Assembly (NCBI GenBank): GCA_027488335.1 | Contig: JAIYBU010000004.1 | Span: 1-60,522, forward strand | Length of the DNA: 60,522 nucleotides | DNA from: Cytophagaceae bacterium | GTDB taxonomy: Bacteria > Bacteroidota > Bacteroidia > Cytophagales > Spirosomataceae | Reading direction: 5' to 3' | Made by a program: the position numbers and the translations under genes | In this document: piece by piece, positions 35,189 through 44,365 of the stretch | Layout of the letters: each line of letters begins with the position of its first letter | How positions within the stretch are numbered: position 1 is the stretch's first letter | The notes under the pieces: generated by a model | Database searches by the model: none | What the model was told of the DNA's origin: nothing | What the model saw: only the letters and a program-made list of their open reading frames with translations

Positions 35189-37572
35189 TTTAGTTTTATA
35201 GTATAGCTGATAAAAGGAAGTAAAGGAATAATACCAACCTTGTACAATTTATTGTTAACTCCTGTAAATTTCTCTTGTAGAAAAGAAGTTTTTGTATTTG
35301 GATATTTTTGAAATTTCAAATCTAAGTAATAAGGATTTACTCTGTTATAGGTATTATAAACACCAAATGTCCAGTTTGCTTCTCGATGACGTTTGGTTAT
35401 TTCCTTTAAACTGTAACTAAAATCTAAACGATGGTAAGCAGGCATTCGATAGTTATTGCGGGATTCATAAATAAATTGTGGATACCCCAAAGTAATAAGA
35501 GTTCCTTCTTTGAATTGTTCGTAAAACGCTACGGGAACAGTGATTGGTTGCCCACTTTGATAAACCCAAGAAATTGACAAAGATTTTTTAGTATTTGGAT
35601 ATGTATAATTGGCAGTTATCGCAATGGAGTGTCGTCTATCATAATTGGCATTAAACCACTCTCCCTGATTTATATTTACAAATTTGCGTTCATTTTTAGA
35701 TAAAGTATATGCAACCCATCCTGTAAAAACCCCTTCAGTTTTATTTAGAAAAACTTCAAGTCCTTTTATTTTACCAATGCCATTTTTTTCAATAAGATTT
35801 TCCCATGATGTATTAAAACTTGAAAAGAAATTTTTACCATCAGAATAATCAATTAAATTTTTTACATCTTTTCTGTAAGTTTCGACTGTCAATTCTAAAT
35901 GTTGTTTGAGGAAAGATTTTGATAAGCCAAGTGATACTTGCTCTGAATACGAGGGCTTGACTTGATTAGTTACAGGTACCCAAACATCATTTGGTAGTCC
36001 AACGCTATTGCTATTTAGAAGATGAATGAATTGATTCATTTGACTGTAACTACCTTTGATAGCGATATTGAATGGTAGTATAATATTTGCTGCTATTCGA
36101 GGTTCAAAAACACTAAAATCTTTTTCTTTTGTACGAAATAAAACTTTTCTAATACCCAAATTGAGCTTAAAATAATTAGATAAATCCATTTCATTTTCTA
36201 CAAAAACACTGTATTCATTGGCAAAAATAAAATCATTGATATGTTTTAGAGAGTCAGACGAAATCGGAAGTGATGTTTTTAATTGTGTTGGTGAATATTG
36301 ATGATTGGTTGCTTCAAAACCAAACCTAATTTGTTGAAACATAAAAGGAAACCATTCAAAAGATGCCTTTGTACTTATATCTTTTATGCTTGATTTACTA
36401 AAGAGATAATTACTTTTTTTCCACTTATTGTTTTCTTTTTCATAGCTTGTTGTACCTATCTGATAATTATACTTAGATAAACTTCCGATAATTTTTAGAA
36501 ATATTTTAGGATGAATAATGTAGTTAAATCTTAGTGTTCCTATCAAATTTCCCCAATTTAGGTTGAATTTGCCTCTGTCGTTCGTAAGTCCGTCTTGAGC
36601 AACCCAAAAATCATTTCCGTGATAAAAACTTGCAAAAACTTGAGTTTTATCATTGATTTTGTGGTTGATTTTTGCGTTTATATCATAAAGCCAATAATTA
36701 AAAGATTGCTCCGATTTTCCTAATTTGAATGCTATAATTTTGGGTAATAGAAAAGGTGTAAGGTAAGAAGTTCGTGCGGAAATCATATAAGAAGATTTAC
36801 CCCATGTTTTGCTTGAAAGCGGTCCTTCAATTAAAAGTTTTGAACTCACCAACCCAACTGTTAATTCCTTTTTTTTGACTTTATTATTCCCATCTTTCAT
36901 TGAAATATCTAAAACAGATGATAATCGGCCTCCATAACGAGCAGGGAAGCCACCTTTGTATAAATCTACATTTTTGATGGCATCAGTATTGAAAATTGAA
37001 ATCAACCCAAATAAATGTGCTGTATTATAAATGGGGGTATCATCGAGTAGAATAAGGTTTTGGTCTGGAGTTCCACCACGTACCAATAATCCTGAAGTGC
37101 CCTCGTTGCCAGTGCTTACGCCTGGTGTCATTGCAAGGGCTTTGATAATATCGGATTCGCCAAATAAGATAGGTATGGCTTTTAATCTTGAAATTGGAAT
37201 GTTTGTTATTCCTATTGGTAATCTTTGAAGTTTTTCTTCTCTTTTTTCTTTTATAATCACTTCTTCTAAAACTTGTTGTGATTGCTTTAAAGTAAGGTTA
37301 ATTATTGTGTCATTTTTAAGAGAAATATTAAGATTGGCAGATTCATAGCCTACAAAAGTGATTTTTATATTCACCACCTTTTTAGTAGAAATTATAAAAT
37401 ATCCATGTTTATTTGTAAACGAGCCTATCTTTGAATCTAAATCAAAAACAGTTACACCTATAAGAGATTCACCTGTGTCAATATCAGTTATGTACCCGCT
37501 TAGAGTTAGTTTTTGAGCAAATGAATTTATTGAAAATATGAATAATAGAATTATCAGTTGAGAGGGTCGCAT
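35185..37572 (-). CDS. TonB-dependent receptor with regulatory-like domain
   Basis: 795 residues from ATG at 37572 (MRPSQLIILLFIFSINSFAQ, a signal peptide); the 16 residues upstream in the frame overlap the hairpin and are unlikely. A carboxypeptidase-regulatory-like domain (about 20-105, LTLSGYITDIDTGESLIG) precedes the plug (about 115-240, IIKALAMTPGVSTGNEGTSG, LLVRGGTPDQNLILLDDTPI) and a 22-strand-type barrel to the end. It imports an unknown ligand together with the overlapping DUF4249 lipoprotein. Confidence 0.92.
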   Translation of the reverse strand: MRPSQLIILLFIFSINSFAQKLTLSGYITDIDTGESLIGVTVFDLDSKIGSFTNKHGYFIISTKKVVNIKITFVGYESANLNISLKNDTIINLTLKQSQQVLEEVIIKEKREEKLQRLPIGITNIPISRLKAIPILFGESDIIKALAMTPGVSTGNEGTSGLLVRGGTPDQNLILLDDTPIYNTAHLFGLISIFNTDAIKNVDLYKGGFPARYGGRLSSVLDISMKDGNNKVKKKELTVGLVSSKLLIEGPLSSKTWGKSSYMISARTSYLTPFLLPKIIAFKLGKSEQSFNYWLYDINAKINHKINDKTQVFASFYHGNDFWVAQDGLTNDRGKFNLNWGNLIGTLRFNYIIHPKIFLKIIGSLSKYNYQIGTTSYEKENNKWKKSNYLFSKSSIKDISTKASFEWFPFMFQQIRFGFEATNHQYSPTQLKTSLPISSDSLKHINDFIFANEYSVFVENEMDLSNYFKLNLGIRKVLFRTKEKDFSVFEPRIAANIILPFNIAIKGSYSQMNQFIHLLNSNSVGLPNDVWVPVTNQVKPSYSEQVSLGLSKSFLKQHLELTVETYRKDVKNLIDYSDGKNFFSSFNTSWENLIEKNGIGKIKGLEVFLNKTEGVFTGWVAYTLSKNERKFVNINQGEWFNANYDRRHSIAITANYTYPNTKKSLSISWVYQSGQPITVPVAFYEQFKEGTLITLGYPQFIYESRNNYRMPAYHRLDFSYSLKEITKRHREANWTFGVYNTYNRVNPYYLDLKFQKYPNTKTSFLQEKFTGVNNKLYKVGIIPLLPFISYTIKLK

Positions 37573-37589
37573 AGATTTTATGAGATAAT

Positions 37590-37621
37590 AGTGTGGAAGT
37601 ATATTTTCATACCCCCACACT
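37590..37621. other. Intercistronic hairpin before the TonB receptor
   Basis: AGTGTGG (37590-37596) pairs with CCACACT (37615-37621), with an inner GTAT/ATAC stem and the loop attttc. There is no U run on the minus strand. It may act in processing or attenuation between the lipoprotein and receptor genes. Confidence 0.5.
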
Positions 37622-37627
37622 TAACTA

Positions 37628-38638
37628 TTATTTAGATACTTGACATTCGTGATAATTATAATCATAGTCAGTGCCAGATGATTTTACCCATCCAGTAGCA
37701 GGATAACTTCCTCCCCAGAAATAGGCAGCCGCTTGTTCTGAACAGTCATTACATGTTCCCGAATCAATATTTACTAATTGGTTACTGCTACCATTATAAA
37801 ATAGGAACTGTCCAGTTAGCCTTAATGATTGTGTATCACTGTTAAACCAAACTCCAAGAAATCTTTTTCTATGTTTTGCTAATGCAAAATAACCATCAAA
37901 ACTGCCATCGAAATCAACATTCCAACCAAATAAATTTACTTCAGCTTGTCCATATAACGTGAAATATGCTGCAAAAGCCTTGTTGTTACTGTACATACTA
38001 TGGCATTCACGGTCTAAATCATCAATATCTCGAACTTTTGCATTATTGTTGAAAATAGGGACTTTACTGATTCTCAATGGGATTACTTGAACCTCATTTG
38101 TGATTTTTCCATTGTTCAAGGCATCAATTTTATTTGAATTGTAGTCTTTCAATTTTAATATTCTATTATATTCAAATTTATAGGCATTATTACCTATTAA
38201 AACTAACCCTTCTTTATTAAACATTATAGAGTATATTGGATGTTCCGTATTTTTAATGGCTTCGATTTCTTCTCCATTTTGGATAATTGTCAAAAATCCT
38301 TCAAAACCTTTATTTGATTTTGTCTCTGCGATTTTTAATTTATCATTATCGGTCAAATTCAAATATGCTTTTTTCATTGAAGTATAGTTTTGAAATTTGC
38401 TTTCCCAATTTGATAAAAAAATAGGATTTTGATTTTTCATCAAACTGTTAAATACATCTTTAAAATGTGCTTCATCAGCAAATTTTAAACGTCCATTTTC
38501 AACTGTAACCTCTTTAATTTGTCGTTGTTCCATTTCTTGTTTAGGAACGGCTTCTTCTTTGCAAGAATAGAAAGCGATACTAAAAATACTGGTAACAAAT
38601 AATGCCACCAAAACTTTAGGTAATGATTGGAATTTCAT
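37628..38638 (-). CDS. Hypothetical lipoprotein upstream of the TonB receptor
   Basis: 336 residues from ATG at 38638 (MKFQSLPKVLVALFVTSIFS); the longer frame to 38791 is not coding. The lipoprotein signal ends AFYSCKEE (Cys26). No family recognised. The middle is Lys- and Asn-rich. The C-terminal third has DLDRECHSMYSNNKAFAAYF, AEVNLFGWNVDFDGSFDGYF and a Cys-rich end (GTCNDCSEQAAAYFWGG), perhaps stabilised by disulfides. It is 55 bp upstream of the receptor on the same strand and may be a secreted or surface cargo. Confidence 0.75.
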   Translation of the reverse strand: MKFQSLPKVLVALFVTSIFSIAFYSCKEEAVPKQEMEQRQIKEVTVENGRLKFADEAHFKDVFNSLMKNQNPIFLSNWESKFQNYTSMKKAYLNLTDNDKLKIAETKSNKGFEGFLTIIQNGEEIEAIKNTEHPIYSIMFNKEGLVLIGNNAYKFEYNRILKLKDYNSNKIDALNNGKITNEVQVIPLRISKVPIFNNNAKVRDIDDLDRECHSMYSNNKAFAAYFTLYGQAEVNLFGWNVDFDGSFDGYFALAKHRKRFLGVWFNSDTQSLRLTGQFLFYNGSSNQLVNIDSGTCNDCSEQAAAYFWGGSYPATGWVKSSGTDYDYNYHECQVSK

Positions 38639-38800
38639 AACTTTACACTGTTTTATGATTAAAAATGAAACACATAAGCCCCACGATTCGATTCCGCCAA
38701 GTTTCATCGGGGGCTTACTTATTGCAAAGTAGAGCAATGTTTTTGAGAAATAAAATTGTTTTTGGGCAAGAAAATAATTGCTTTTGGGCAACTCATGTAG

Positions 38801-39391
38801 CTACATATATTTTCTGCTTGTCATTTTTTTTCTGACTCTACTAAGTGTCGAGGGTGTCATGTGCAGATATGTTGCTACATATTTGAGTGGTACACGGTTT
38901 GACAAGTCCGTATGGTAAGTGTAGTACCATTCTACTCGTTTTTCGGGAGTGAGACGTAGCATTCTAATAAATTCTTCGTAGTTTTTGATGTATCGCTCAA
39001 CCATCAATTTTCCGATAAAGCCCACTTGGGGTATCGTTTCGTAGAGTTTATCCATATCAGTCTTAGCAATTTCCCAAAGTTTAGTATCTTCAATTACTTC
39101 TAAGGCAATTTTAGAGGGCTTTTGCTCCAAAAAACTATCAATCAAATACTCAAAACTATTTTCGGGTACGAGCCAATGAGTAATAGTATTGTTTTGTTCT
39201 TGTTCTTGTTCTGAGAACTCCCTCAATATTCCTTTTTCTATGAAATAGAGTTTATCATTAATTTCGCCGAAATTAACCAAGATTGTGCCTGTTTTGTGGT
39301 TCTTAGGCTTGAAATAGCTTAGAATATGTGTAATTTCCGCTTCGGTTAGTAAACCAAAGTTATTGAAGAGTTTGTAGAGTGTGTGTGTCAT
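38801..39391 (-). CDS. Crp/Fnr family transcriptional regulator
   Basis: 196 residues from ATG at 39391 (MTHTLYKLFNNFGLLTEAEI); a TTG five codons earlier is the other choice. Cyclic-nucleotide-binding-like jelly roll (HKTGTILVNFGEINDKLYFI, EKGILREFSE), then a dimer helix and a C-terminal winged helix (VPLKYVATYLHMTPSTLSRVRKK). The key Arg/Ser of cAMP binding is not evident, as in most Bacteroidetes members. It is divergent from the MFS gene with TTCGAC direct repeats between them. Confidence 0.88.
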   Translation of the reverse strand: MTHTLYKLFNNFGLLTEAEITHILSYFKPKNHKTGTILVNFGEINDKLYFIEKGILREFSEQEQEQNNTITHWLVPENSFEYLIDSFLEQKPSKIALEVIEDTKLWEIAKTDMDKLYETIPQVGFIGKLMVERYIKNYEEFIRMLRLTPEKRVEWYYTYHTDLSNRVPLKYVATYLHMTPSTLSRVRKKMTSRKYM

Positions 39392-39430
39392 TTGGACTTT
39401 TTCCAATTAGCAAAAGTGTGAACTTTCTAT

Positions 39431-39461
39431 CAAATATATGAAAGGTCGTTTACTGACCAAA
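39431..39461 (-). promoter_or_regulatory. Promoter of the Crp-type regulator gene
   Basis: On the coding strand the -7 box TATATTTG (39431-39438) is preceded by a TTTG -33 element (39458-39461) at 19-bp spacing, a full match to the Bacteroidetes pattern. The start codon is 39 bp downstream. Confidence 0.6.
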
Positions 39462-39465
39462 AATT

Positions 39466-39495
39466 TTCGACGAAGTGAATAGCTACTTCGACTAA
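39466..39495. promoter_or_regulatory. TTCGACnAA direct repeat pair, 21-bp period
   Basis: TTCGACGAA (39466-39474) and TTCGACTAA (39487-39495) are spaced by exactly 12 bp, the same motif and geometry as upstream of the RiPP unit (6199-6228). It lies directly behind the -33 element of the minus-strand promoter and 54 bp upstream of the -7 box of the MFS promoter. Confidence 0.55.
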
Positions 39496-39548
39496 TTTTA
39501 TATTTATTCAATTAAAAAAAGAAATTTATAGTATTTTTCTTGCAAATT

Positions 39549-39556
39549 TATCTTTG
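39549..39556 (+). promoter_or_regulatory. -7 box of the MFS transporter gene
   Basis: TATCTTTG matches TAnnTTTG. It favours the GTG start at 39576 over the TTG at 39540, which would lie upstream of the transcription start. Confidence 0.55.
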
Positions 39557-39575
39557 TAATTCAAAATTTCTAATC

Positions 39576-40757
39576 GTGATTATATCTCCAAATCGCCCAG
39601 TCTATTTCCTACTTGTATTGGTTTTTGCACAATTTGCAGGAACTACTCTTTGGCTATCAGGTAATGCCGTATCGACACAAATAGAAGCAGAATTGGGTGT
39701 GAAATTGGGCGGTTGGCTAACATCTGCGGTGCAGATGGGGTTTATTTTGGGTACGCTGCTCAATGCTATTTTTGCCGTACCTGAGCGAGTGTTAAGCTCA
39801 AGGCTGTTTCTGTCTTCCGCAGTTTTGGGTGCTTTGGCGAATATTAGCATTGCCGTGTTTCCGCTAAATGTACCTGTGGTTTTGGTGAGTAGATTATTTA
39901 CGGGGCTTTTTTTGGCAGGGATTTATCCCATTGGAATGAAAATTGCGGCCGATTGGTATGGCAAAGATTTAGGCCGAGCAATGGGCTATTTGGTGGGAGC
40001 ATTGGTTTTAGGAAAGGCTTTTCCGTATTTGCTGAAAGGCATAAGTTTTGAATTACCTTGGAGAATATTTCTGCTTTGTATAAGTTTTATCTGCATTTTT
40101 GGTGGGATATTATTGTGGTGGCTCTTGCCCGATAAATCGCTACCTTCGCAGCGTAATAGTTTTTCTATCAGTGCTTTGACTTCGATTTTTAAAATACCAA
40201 AACTACGTGCGGCAGCCTTTGGGTATTTTGGCCACATGTGGGAATTATATGCTTTTTGGGCATTTGTGCCTGCCATTTGGAAGCTTTACTTGCATGTTCA
40301 CCCTGTATATAATTTGAATGAGCCAATTGCTACTTTTATCATTATCGTAGTTGGTTTTCTGGGTTGCTGGCTCGGTGGGCTTTTGGCGATGCGTTTCGGT
40401 AGTGGAAAAGTGGCGTTATTTCAGTTAGCTACCTCAGTAATTTGTTGTGTCATTCTACCATTTTTAGGGAGCTTTTCGCTGCCTATTTTCTCCATTCTAA
40501 TGCTCGTTTGGGGTATTTCTGTAGTAGGCGATTCTCCGCAATTTTCTACATTAGTTTCTCGCTTTGCCTTGCCCGAACGTCGTGGTAGCCTTATGACACT
40601 TGTTACGAGTATTGGCTTTGCTATTACGATTGTTTCGATTCAGCTAATTGATTGGTTATTAGTACGTTTTCCTTCAAATCTGTTTGTGTTTTGGGTATTA
40701 ATTATTGGACCACTGATTGGTTTACTAATAAGTTTTCGACGAATATATCGTGAATAA
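39576..40757 (+). CDS. MFS transporter
   Basis: 393 residues from GTG at 39576, chosen because the -7 box at 39549-39556 would leave the TTG at 39540 untranscribed. Twelve hydrophobic segments, starting RPVYFLLVLVFAQFAGTTLW. FLAGIYPIGMKIAADWYGKDLGRAMGY (read as separate helices) is the conserved A-type loop region. It resembles the nitrate/cyanate-type and sugar-phosphate branches; substrate not determinable. It precedes the YihY gene by 54 bp. Confidence 0.85.
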   Translation: MIISPNRPVYFLLVLVFAQFAGTTLWLSGNAVSTQIEAELGVKLGGWLTSAVQMGFILGTLLNAIFAVPERVLSSRLFLSSAVLGALANISIAVFPLNVPVVLVSRLFTGLFLAGIYPIGMKIAADWYGKDLGRAMGYLVGALVLGKAFPYLLKGISFELPWRIFLLCISFICIFGGILLWWLLPDKSLPSQRNSFSISALTSIFKIPKLRAAAFGYFGHMWELYAFWAFVPAIWKLYLHVHPVYNLNEPIATFIIIVVGFLGCWLGGLLAMRFGSGKVALFQLATSVICCVILPFLGSFSLPIFSILMLVWGISVVGDSPQFSTLVSRFALPERRGSLMTLVTSIGFAITIVSIQLIDWLLVRFPSNLFVFWVLIIGPLIGLLISFRRIYRE

Positions 40758-40811
40758 ATCCTTTTTTTGTTTAAAAATTGCCATATTTGCACAAACAACG
40801 AATACTTTTCC

Positions 40812-41726
40812 TTGAAACGAGCTATTAAATTTCTCCAAAGCATTTACCTTTCAGACACCACCGTGTCGTTGTATCAGGTACTAAAAATCCTCTGGAAAAA
40901 AATCATTACTTTTGATATTGACCAGCGTGCCGCTTCGGTTTCTTACAGTTTTTTACTGGCGGTTTTTCCTGGGGTTATCTTTTTATTTACGCTTATTCCG
41001 TTTGTACCGATTGATAATTTGGATGTTTTAATCATGAATTTCTTGCGTGATGCCATGCCACAGGGAATTTATGAAAATACGTCAAATACGATTCAAGATA
41101 TTGTGAGTCGTCGCCGTAGCGATGTGCTTTCGTTTGGTTTTTTCTTTACGGTCTTTGCCGCTACGAATGGCATGATGGCTCTCATGCGGGCTTTCAATAT
41201 GACTTTGCAAGTGCGTGAAAAACGTAGTTATTTAAAAGCTCGTTTCATAGCATTGTTTCTGACGTTGCTCTTGATTGTGGTATTGATTTCGGCCATTTTG
41301 GTACTTATCGTTGGCACGATTATCATTGATTTTCTTTTCAGTAAAGGGCTTCTCAACGAAAACTTCAACTTCTATTTGGTGCAAATTGTGCGTTATGGCG
41401 GTATTTTTCTTATTTTCTATTTGGGTATTTGTGCCATTTATTATTTTGCCCCTGCGGTGCATAAACGCTTACGGTTCTTTAATTTTGGAGCTTTAATTGC
41501 CTCTGTTCTGGGTATTTTAGTGACGAATCTGTTTTCGTTTTATTTAGCCAATTTCAATTCTTATAATAAACTATATGGTTCAATCGGAACACTCATCGCT
41601 CTCATGGTTTGGATATATCTGATTGCTTTGACTCTGATTTTGGGTTTAGAAATAAATATTTCGGTGCGTGACGCCTTGACTGTACATGGTGCAAAAGTAG
41701 AAGATAAAAAGGATAGCCTTCAATGA
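40812..41726 (+). CDS. YihY/BrkB family membrane protein
   Basis: About 304 residues from TTG at 40812 (LKRAIKFLQSIYLSD); a TTG at 40767 is the other choice and no ATG is available, so the start is uncertain. The family core is DQRAASVSYSFLLAVFPGVI, followed by six hydrophobic segments and YGSIGTLIALMVWIYL near the end. This is the former RNase BN/YihY family, inner-membrane proteins of unclear function, perhaps transporters. Confidence 0.88.
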   Translation: MKRAIKFLQSIYLSDTTVSLYQVLKILWKKIITFDIDQRAASVSYSFLLAVFPGVIFLFTLIPFVPIDNLDVLIMNFLRDAMPQGIYENTSNTIQDIVSRRRSDVLSFGFFFTVFAATNGMMALMRAFNMTLQVREKRSYLKARFIALFLTLLLIVVLISAILVLIVGTIIIDFLFSKGLLNENFNFYLVQIVRYGGIFLIFYLGICAIYYFAPAVHKRLRFFNFGALIASVLGILVTNLFSFYLANFNSYNKLYGSIGTLIALMVWIYLIALTLILGLEINISVRDALTVHGAKVEDKKDSLQ

Positions 41727-41835
41727 ATTGAATTTTTTAACCATGATTTCATAAACTTACTTGAATATTCTCTTAATTTTTTAATAAGTAAAGAGATATA
41801 GGTAGGTTTCTGGGTATTATTATCATCTATTATTC

Positions 41836-41875
41836 AAAAAAAAGTCCTTAATGAATACTAATTCATTAAGGACTT
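41836..41875 (-). terminator. Intrinsic terminator of dapA
   Basis: AAGTCCTTAATGAAT and ATTCATTAAGGACTT form a perfect 15-bp stem with the loop ACTA. On the minus strand a U run follows (A run at 41836-41843). Confidence 0.88.
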
Positions 41876-41896
41876 CTAATTAAATTTTTTTCAAAA

Positions 41897-42781
41897 TTAT
41901 TGCCAAAAACCTTCGGTAATCATGGCTTTCTCAAGTTTCGCTCCCAGTTCGTTAGAAGCTTTTATTAATGGTAGGCGAACTTCTGAACTACAAATACCTT
42001 TTATTTCGCAACATTTTTTTTTTTTTTTTTTATTTGATTCCATATACAATAACGTATCAAAATCAACGAATCTTTGTTGAATTTCGGCGGCTTTCTCAAA
42101 ATCTCCTTTTAGGGCTGCCCATGTCAATTCTCCAAATTCTTTCGGGAACGCATTGGCAATCACCGAAATAACACCACTAAAGCCCATACTGATTGAAGTC
42201 GTTACAAGATTATCATCGCCCGAAAGCAATAAGAAACCTTCAGGGCAACGTTTCGTTAGTTCAATCGCATTTTCGATGCTACTTGCATCTTTGATACCAA
42301 TAATGTTTGGATGTTTAGCCAATTCTAAAACCGTTGGAATTTGAATGTGCGTAACTGTACGGCCAGGTACATTATACAACAAAACAGGTACAGGCGAAGC
42401 ATCGGCAATGGCCGTAAAGTGGGCAATCAAACCCGCTTGCGATGGTTTGTTATAGTACGGACAAACTGATAAAATAGCCGTAACTCCACTCAAATCAGTA
42501 TTTTTTATGGTTTCGAGTACTATTTTTGTATTATTCCCCCCCAAACCATAAACGATTGGGAGATTCTTAGGGTTATTTTCTTTTACAAATTTTAGTAAAT
42601 CTGCTTTTTCTTGAGCAGTGGTAGTTGAGGTTTCGCCCGTTGTTCCTTGTACAACGAAATAATCTACGCCTCCTTCGCTCGTAGTTTCGAGCAAACGACG
42701 CAAACCATCGTAATCAATTTCGTGATTTTGGTCAAATGGTGTAATCAGAGCGACACCTACGCCCATCAATGGATGTTCCAT
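41897..42781 (-). CDS. dapA: 4-hydroxy-tetrahydrodipicolinate synthase, with an odd poly-Lys stretch
   Basis: 294 residues. Family motifs are GVGVALITPFDQNHEIDYDG, VVQGTTGETSTT, the active-site Tyr in VPVLLYNVPGRT and the Schiff-base Lys in NIIGIKDASS. It condenses pyruvate and aspartate semialdehyde in lysine/diaminopimelate synthesis. Near residue 250 the usual ESNPxxVKxxxEIKG segment reads ESN-KKKKKK-CC-EIKG because of an 18-base homopolymer. Length and frame are kept, but the conserved Pro is gone. Either the tract is an artefact or this enzyme carries a severe change. It stands alone between terminator and serine-hydrolase gene. Confidence 0.93.
   Translation of the reverse strand: MEHPLMGVGVALITPFDQNHEIDYDGLRRLLETTSEGGVDYFVVQGTTGETSTTTAQEKADLLKFVKENNPKNLPIVYGLGGNNTKIVLETIKNTDLSGVTAILSVCPYYNKPSQAGLIAHFTAIADASPVPVLLYNVPGRTVTHIQIPTVLELAKHPNIIGIKDASSIENAIELTKRCPEGFLLLSGDDNLVTTSISMGFSGVISVIANAFPKEFGELTWAALKGDFEKAAEIQQRFVDFDTLLYMESNKKKKKKCCEIKGICSSEVRLPLIKASNELGAKLEKAMITEGFWQ
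42014..42031. repeat. 18-base T homopolymer inside dapA
   Basis: Eighteen consecutive T (A on the coding strand), giving six Lys codons in place of a conserved segment. See the finding on homopolymers. Confidence 0.9.
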
Positions 42782-42991
42782 TATATTATTGTTATTTTTT
42801 CGTGCTGTAAAATTCGTTAGAAAATTGTATTTAAGAAAGATTATTGCCCGAAAAGTTTATGTAAAATATTAATTTAGTTATTTGGTGAAAGTGTTGAAAT
42901 ATTGTTTGTATTGCACATTATTTCATGTTGTTGAAACCATCTTTTCATAAAGAAACAACTATTTACAACAGTTTTACCATTAACAACATTT

Positions 42992-44266
42992 TCATAGCAT
43001 CGACTGATAAACTAAAATTCTGAATTTACGTACAATTTCAGAATAATGAGCGTAAGGATGAACGTTGGTAAAGACCAACATGATTGTTTCTTCTTTTGGG
43101 TCGATGGTGTATTCTGAACAATACATTCCGCCCCAAGTGAGCGAGCCTACCGTTGCGTTATCGCCGTAGTGCGATTCGGGCGTAATGATTTGTAAGCCAA
43201 GCCCAAATTTATCTTGTCTATCCCATACAAAACTTTCCCCGATTTGGTTTCTACCCATTATTTCTACTGTTGAGCGAGCCAACAATCTTTTACCATTAAA
43301 TTCGCCTTTATTCAAGATAAATTGGCAAATTTTAGCATAATCTTCTACTGTACTTAATAAACCAGCCCCGCCCGAAAAGTAGCTTCTTTCGCCAGAAATG
43401 GCATATTTTCGGTAAGTTTCGTTGGTATGAAGGCTCAACTTATCGTTTACATTGCCTTTAGAGTAAAGTTCTACTAAACGAGAAGCCTTGGCATCTGGTA
43501 AATAGAAATGCGTATCGTTCATGCCAAGTGGGTCAAGCACTTTTTTGCGTAAATATTCATCGAAAGGCATTCCCGAAAGAACCTCAATGAGTCGGCCAAG
43601 TACATCGGTGTTTAGTCCGTAAACGAATTGTGTACCTGGGTCGGCAATGAGTGGGCGAGCCGCAATTTTATCAACTACATCTTTTAATAAATCTTTTTCG
43701 GTTGAACAGAAAAAGGGTACTTTGAATTCGGGTAAATCTTGTAAGGCGTGTTCGTAAGGAATTCCTGCTGAATGGCTCATTAATTGGCGAATCGTTATTT
43801 CAGATTTGGCAGGGCGGGTAATGTATTTGCTACGGTCTTTTTCGTCATAGCTTACTAAAACTCGTGGATTTTTGAAGGAGGGAATGTATTTTGAGATAGG
43901 TTCGTCCAAAAAGAATTTTCCTTCTTCAAAAAGCATCAAAAGCCCGACGGTAGTAATGAGTTTTGATTGCGAAGCAATTCTGAAAATATCGTCTTTTTTG
44001 AGTGGTGTTTTTGATTCAAGATTACTGTAGCCGAAGGCTTTGTAATGCACAATTTTTCCTTTTTTTGCTACAAACGTAACAATATTGGGGGCAATACCTT
44101 TATCAATAACTTCCTGAAAATGAGCATCCAAACGTTTCAGTCGTTCGCTCGAAAAGCCAACTTCTTCTGCAGTTTTAGCTACTGTGAAAGATTGTGGTAC
44201 TTGTGCTTTTATACCCGTAATTAGGAATAAAAATATGAGTGATAGTAGAATAGATAGGTTTTTCAT
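42992..44266 (-). CDS. Serine hydrolase, class C beta-lactamase-like
   Basis: 424 residues from ATG at 44266 (MKNLSILLSLIFLFLITGIK, signal peptide); the longer frame to 44308 crosses the terminator hairpin. Catalytic motifs are FRIASQSKLITTVG (SxxK nucleophile, Ser-Gln-Ser-Lys), FVYGLNTDVLG (YxN) and the C-terminal VGSLTWGGMYCSEYTIDP. This is the beta-lactamase/D-Ala-D-Ala carboxypeptidase/esterase superfamily, secreted to the periplasm or surface. It lies at the end of the uronate cluster, so an esterase role on pectin-derived oligomers is possible but only inferred. Confidence 0.9.
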   Translation of the reverse strand: MKNLSILLSLIFLFLITGIKAQVPQSFTVAKTAEEVGFSSERLKRLDAHFQEVIDKGIAPNIVTFVAKKGKIVHYKAFGYSNLESKTPLKKDDIFRIASQSKLITTVGLLMLFEEGKFFLDEPISKYIPSFKNPRVLVSYDEKDRSKYITRPAKSEITIRQLMSHSAGIPYEHALQDLPEFKVPFFCSTEKDLLKDVVDKIAARPLIADPGTQFVYGLNTDVLGRLIEVLSGMPFDEYLRKKVLDPLGMNDTHFYLPDAKASRLVELYSKGNVNDKLSLHTNETYRKYAISGERSYFSGGAGLLSTVEDYAKICQFILNKGEFNGKRLLARSTVEIMGRNQIGESFVWDRQDKFGLGLQIITPESHYGDNATVGSLTWGGMYCSEYTIDPKEETIMLVFTNVHPYAHYSEIVRKFRILVYQSML

Positions 44267-44296
44267 CAAAGTTTCGTTTTTCTTTAAAAGAACATT

Positions 44297-44349
44297 AAAA
44301 AAAGACAAGAGATAAAAGATTCTGCAATCTAATTTCTCTTGTCTTTTTT
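44297..44349 (-). terminator. Terminator after the NTF2-like gene
   Basis: AAAAAAGACAAGAGA and TCTCTTGTCTTTTTT form a 15-bp stem around a 23-base loop; A/T runs on both sides. Confidence 0.65.
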
Positions 44350-44365
44350 CAAATTAAAAATCAAT

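Noticed and set aside
41897..42781. DapA homologue as a sugar-acid aldolase of the uronate cluster
   Set aside because: Sequence motifs match dihydrodipicolinate synthase best, and the gene has its own terminator and a 210-bp gap from the cluster.
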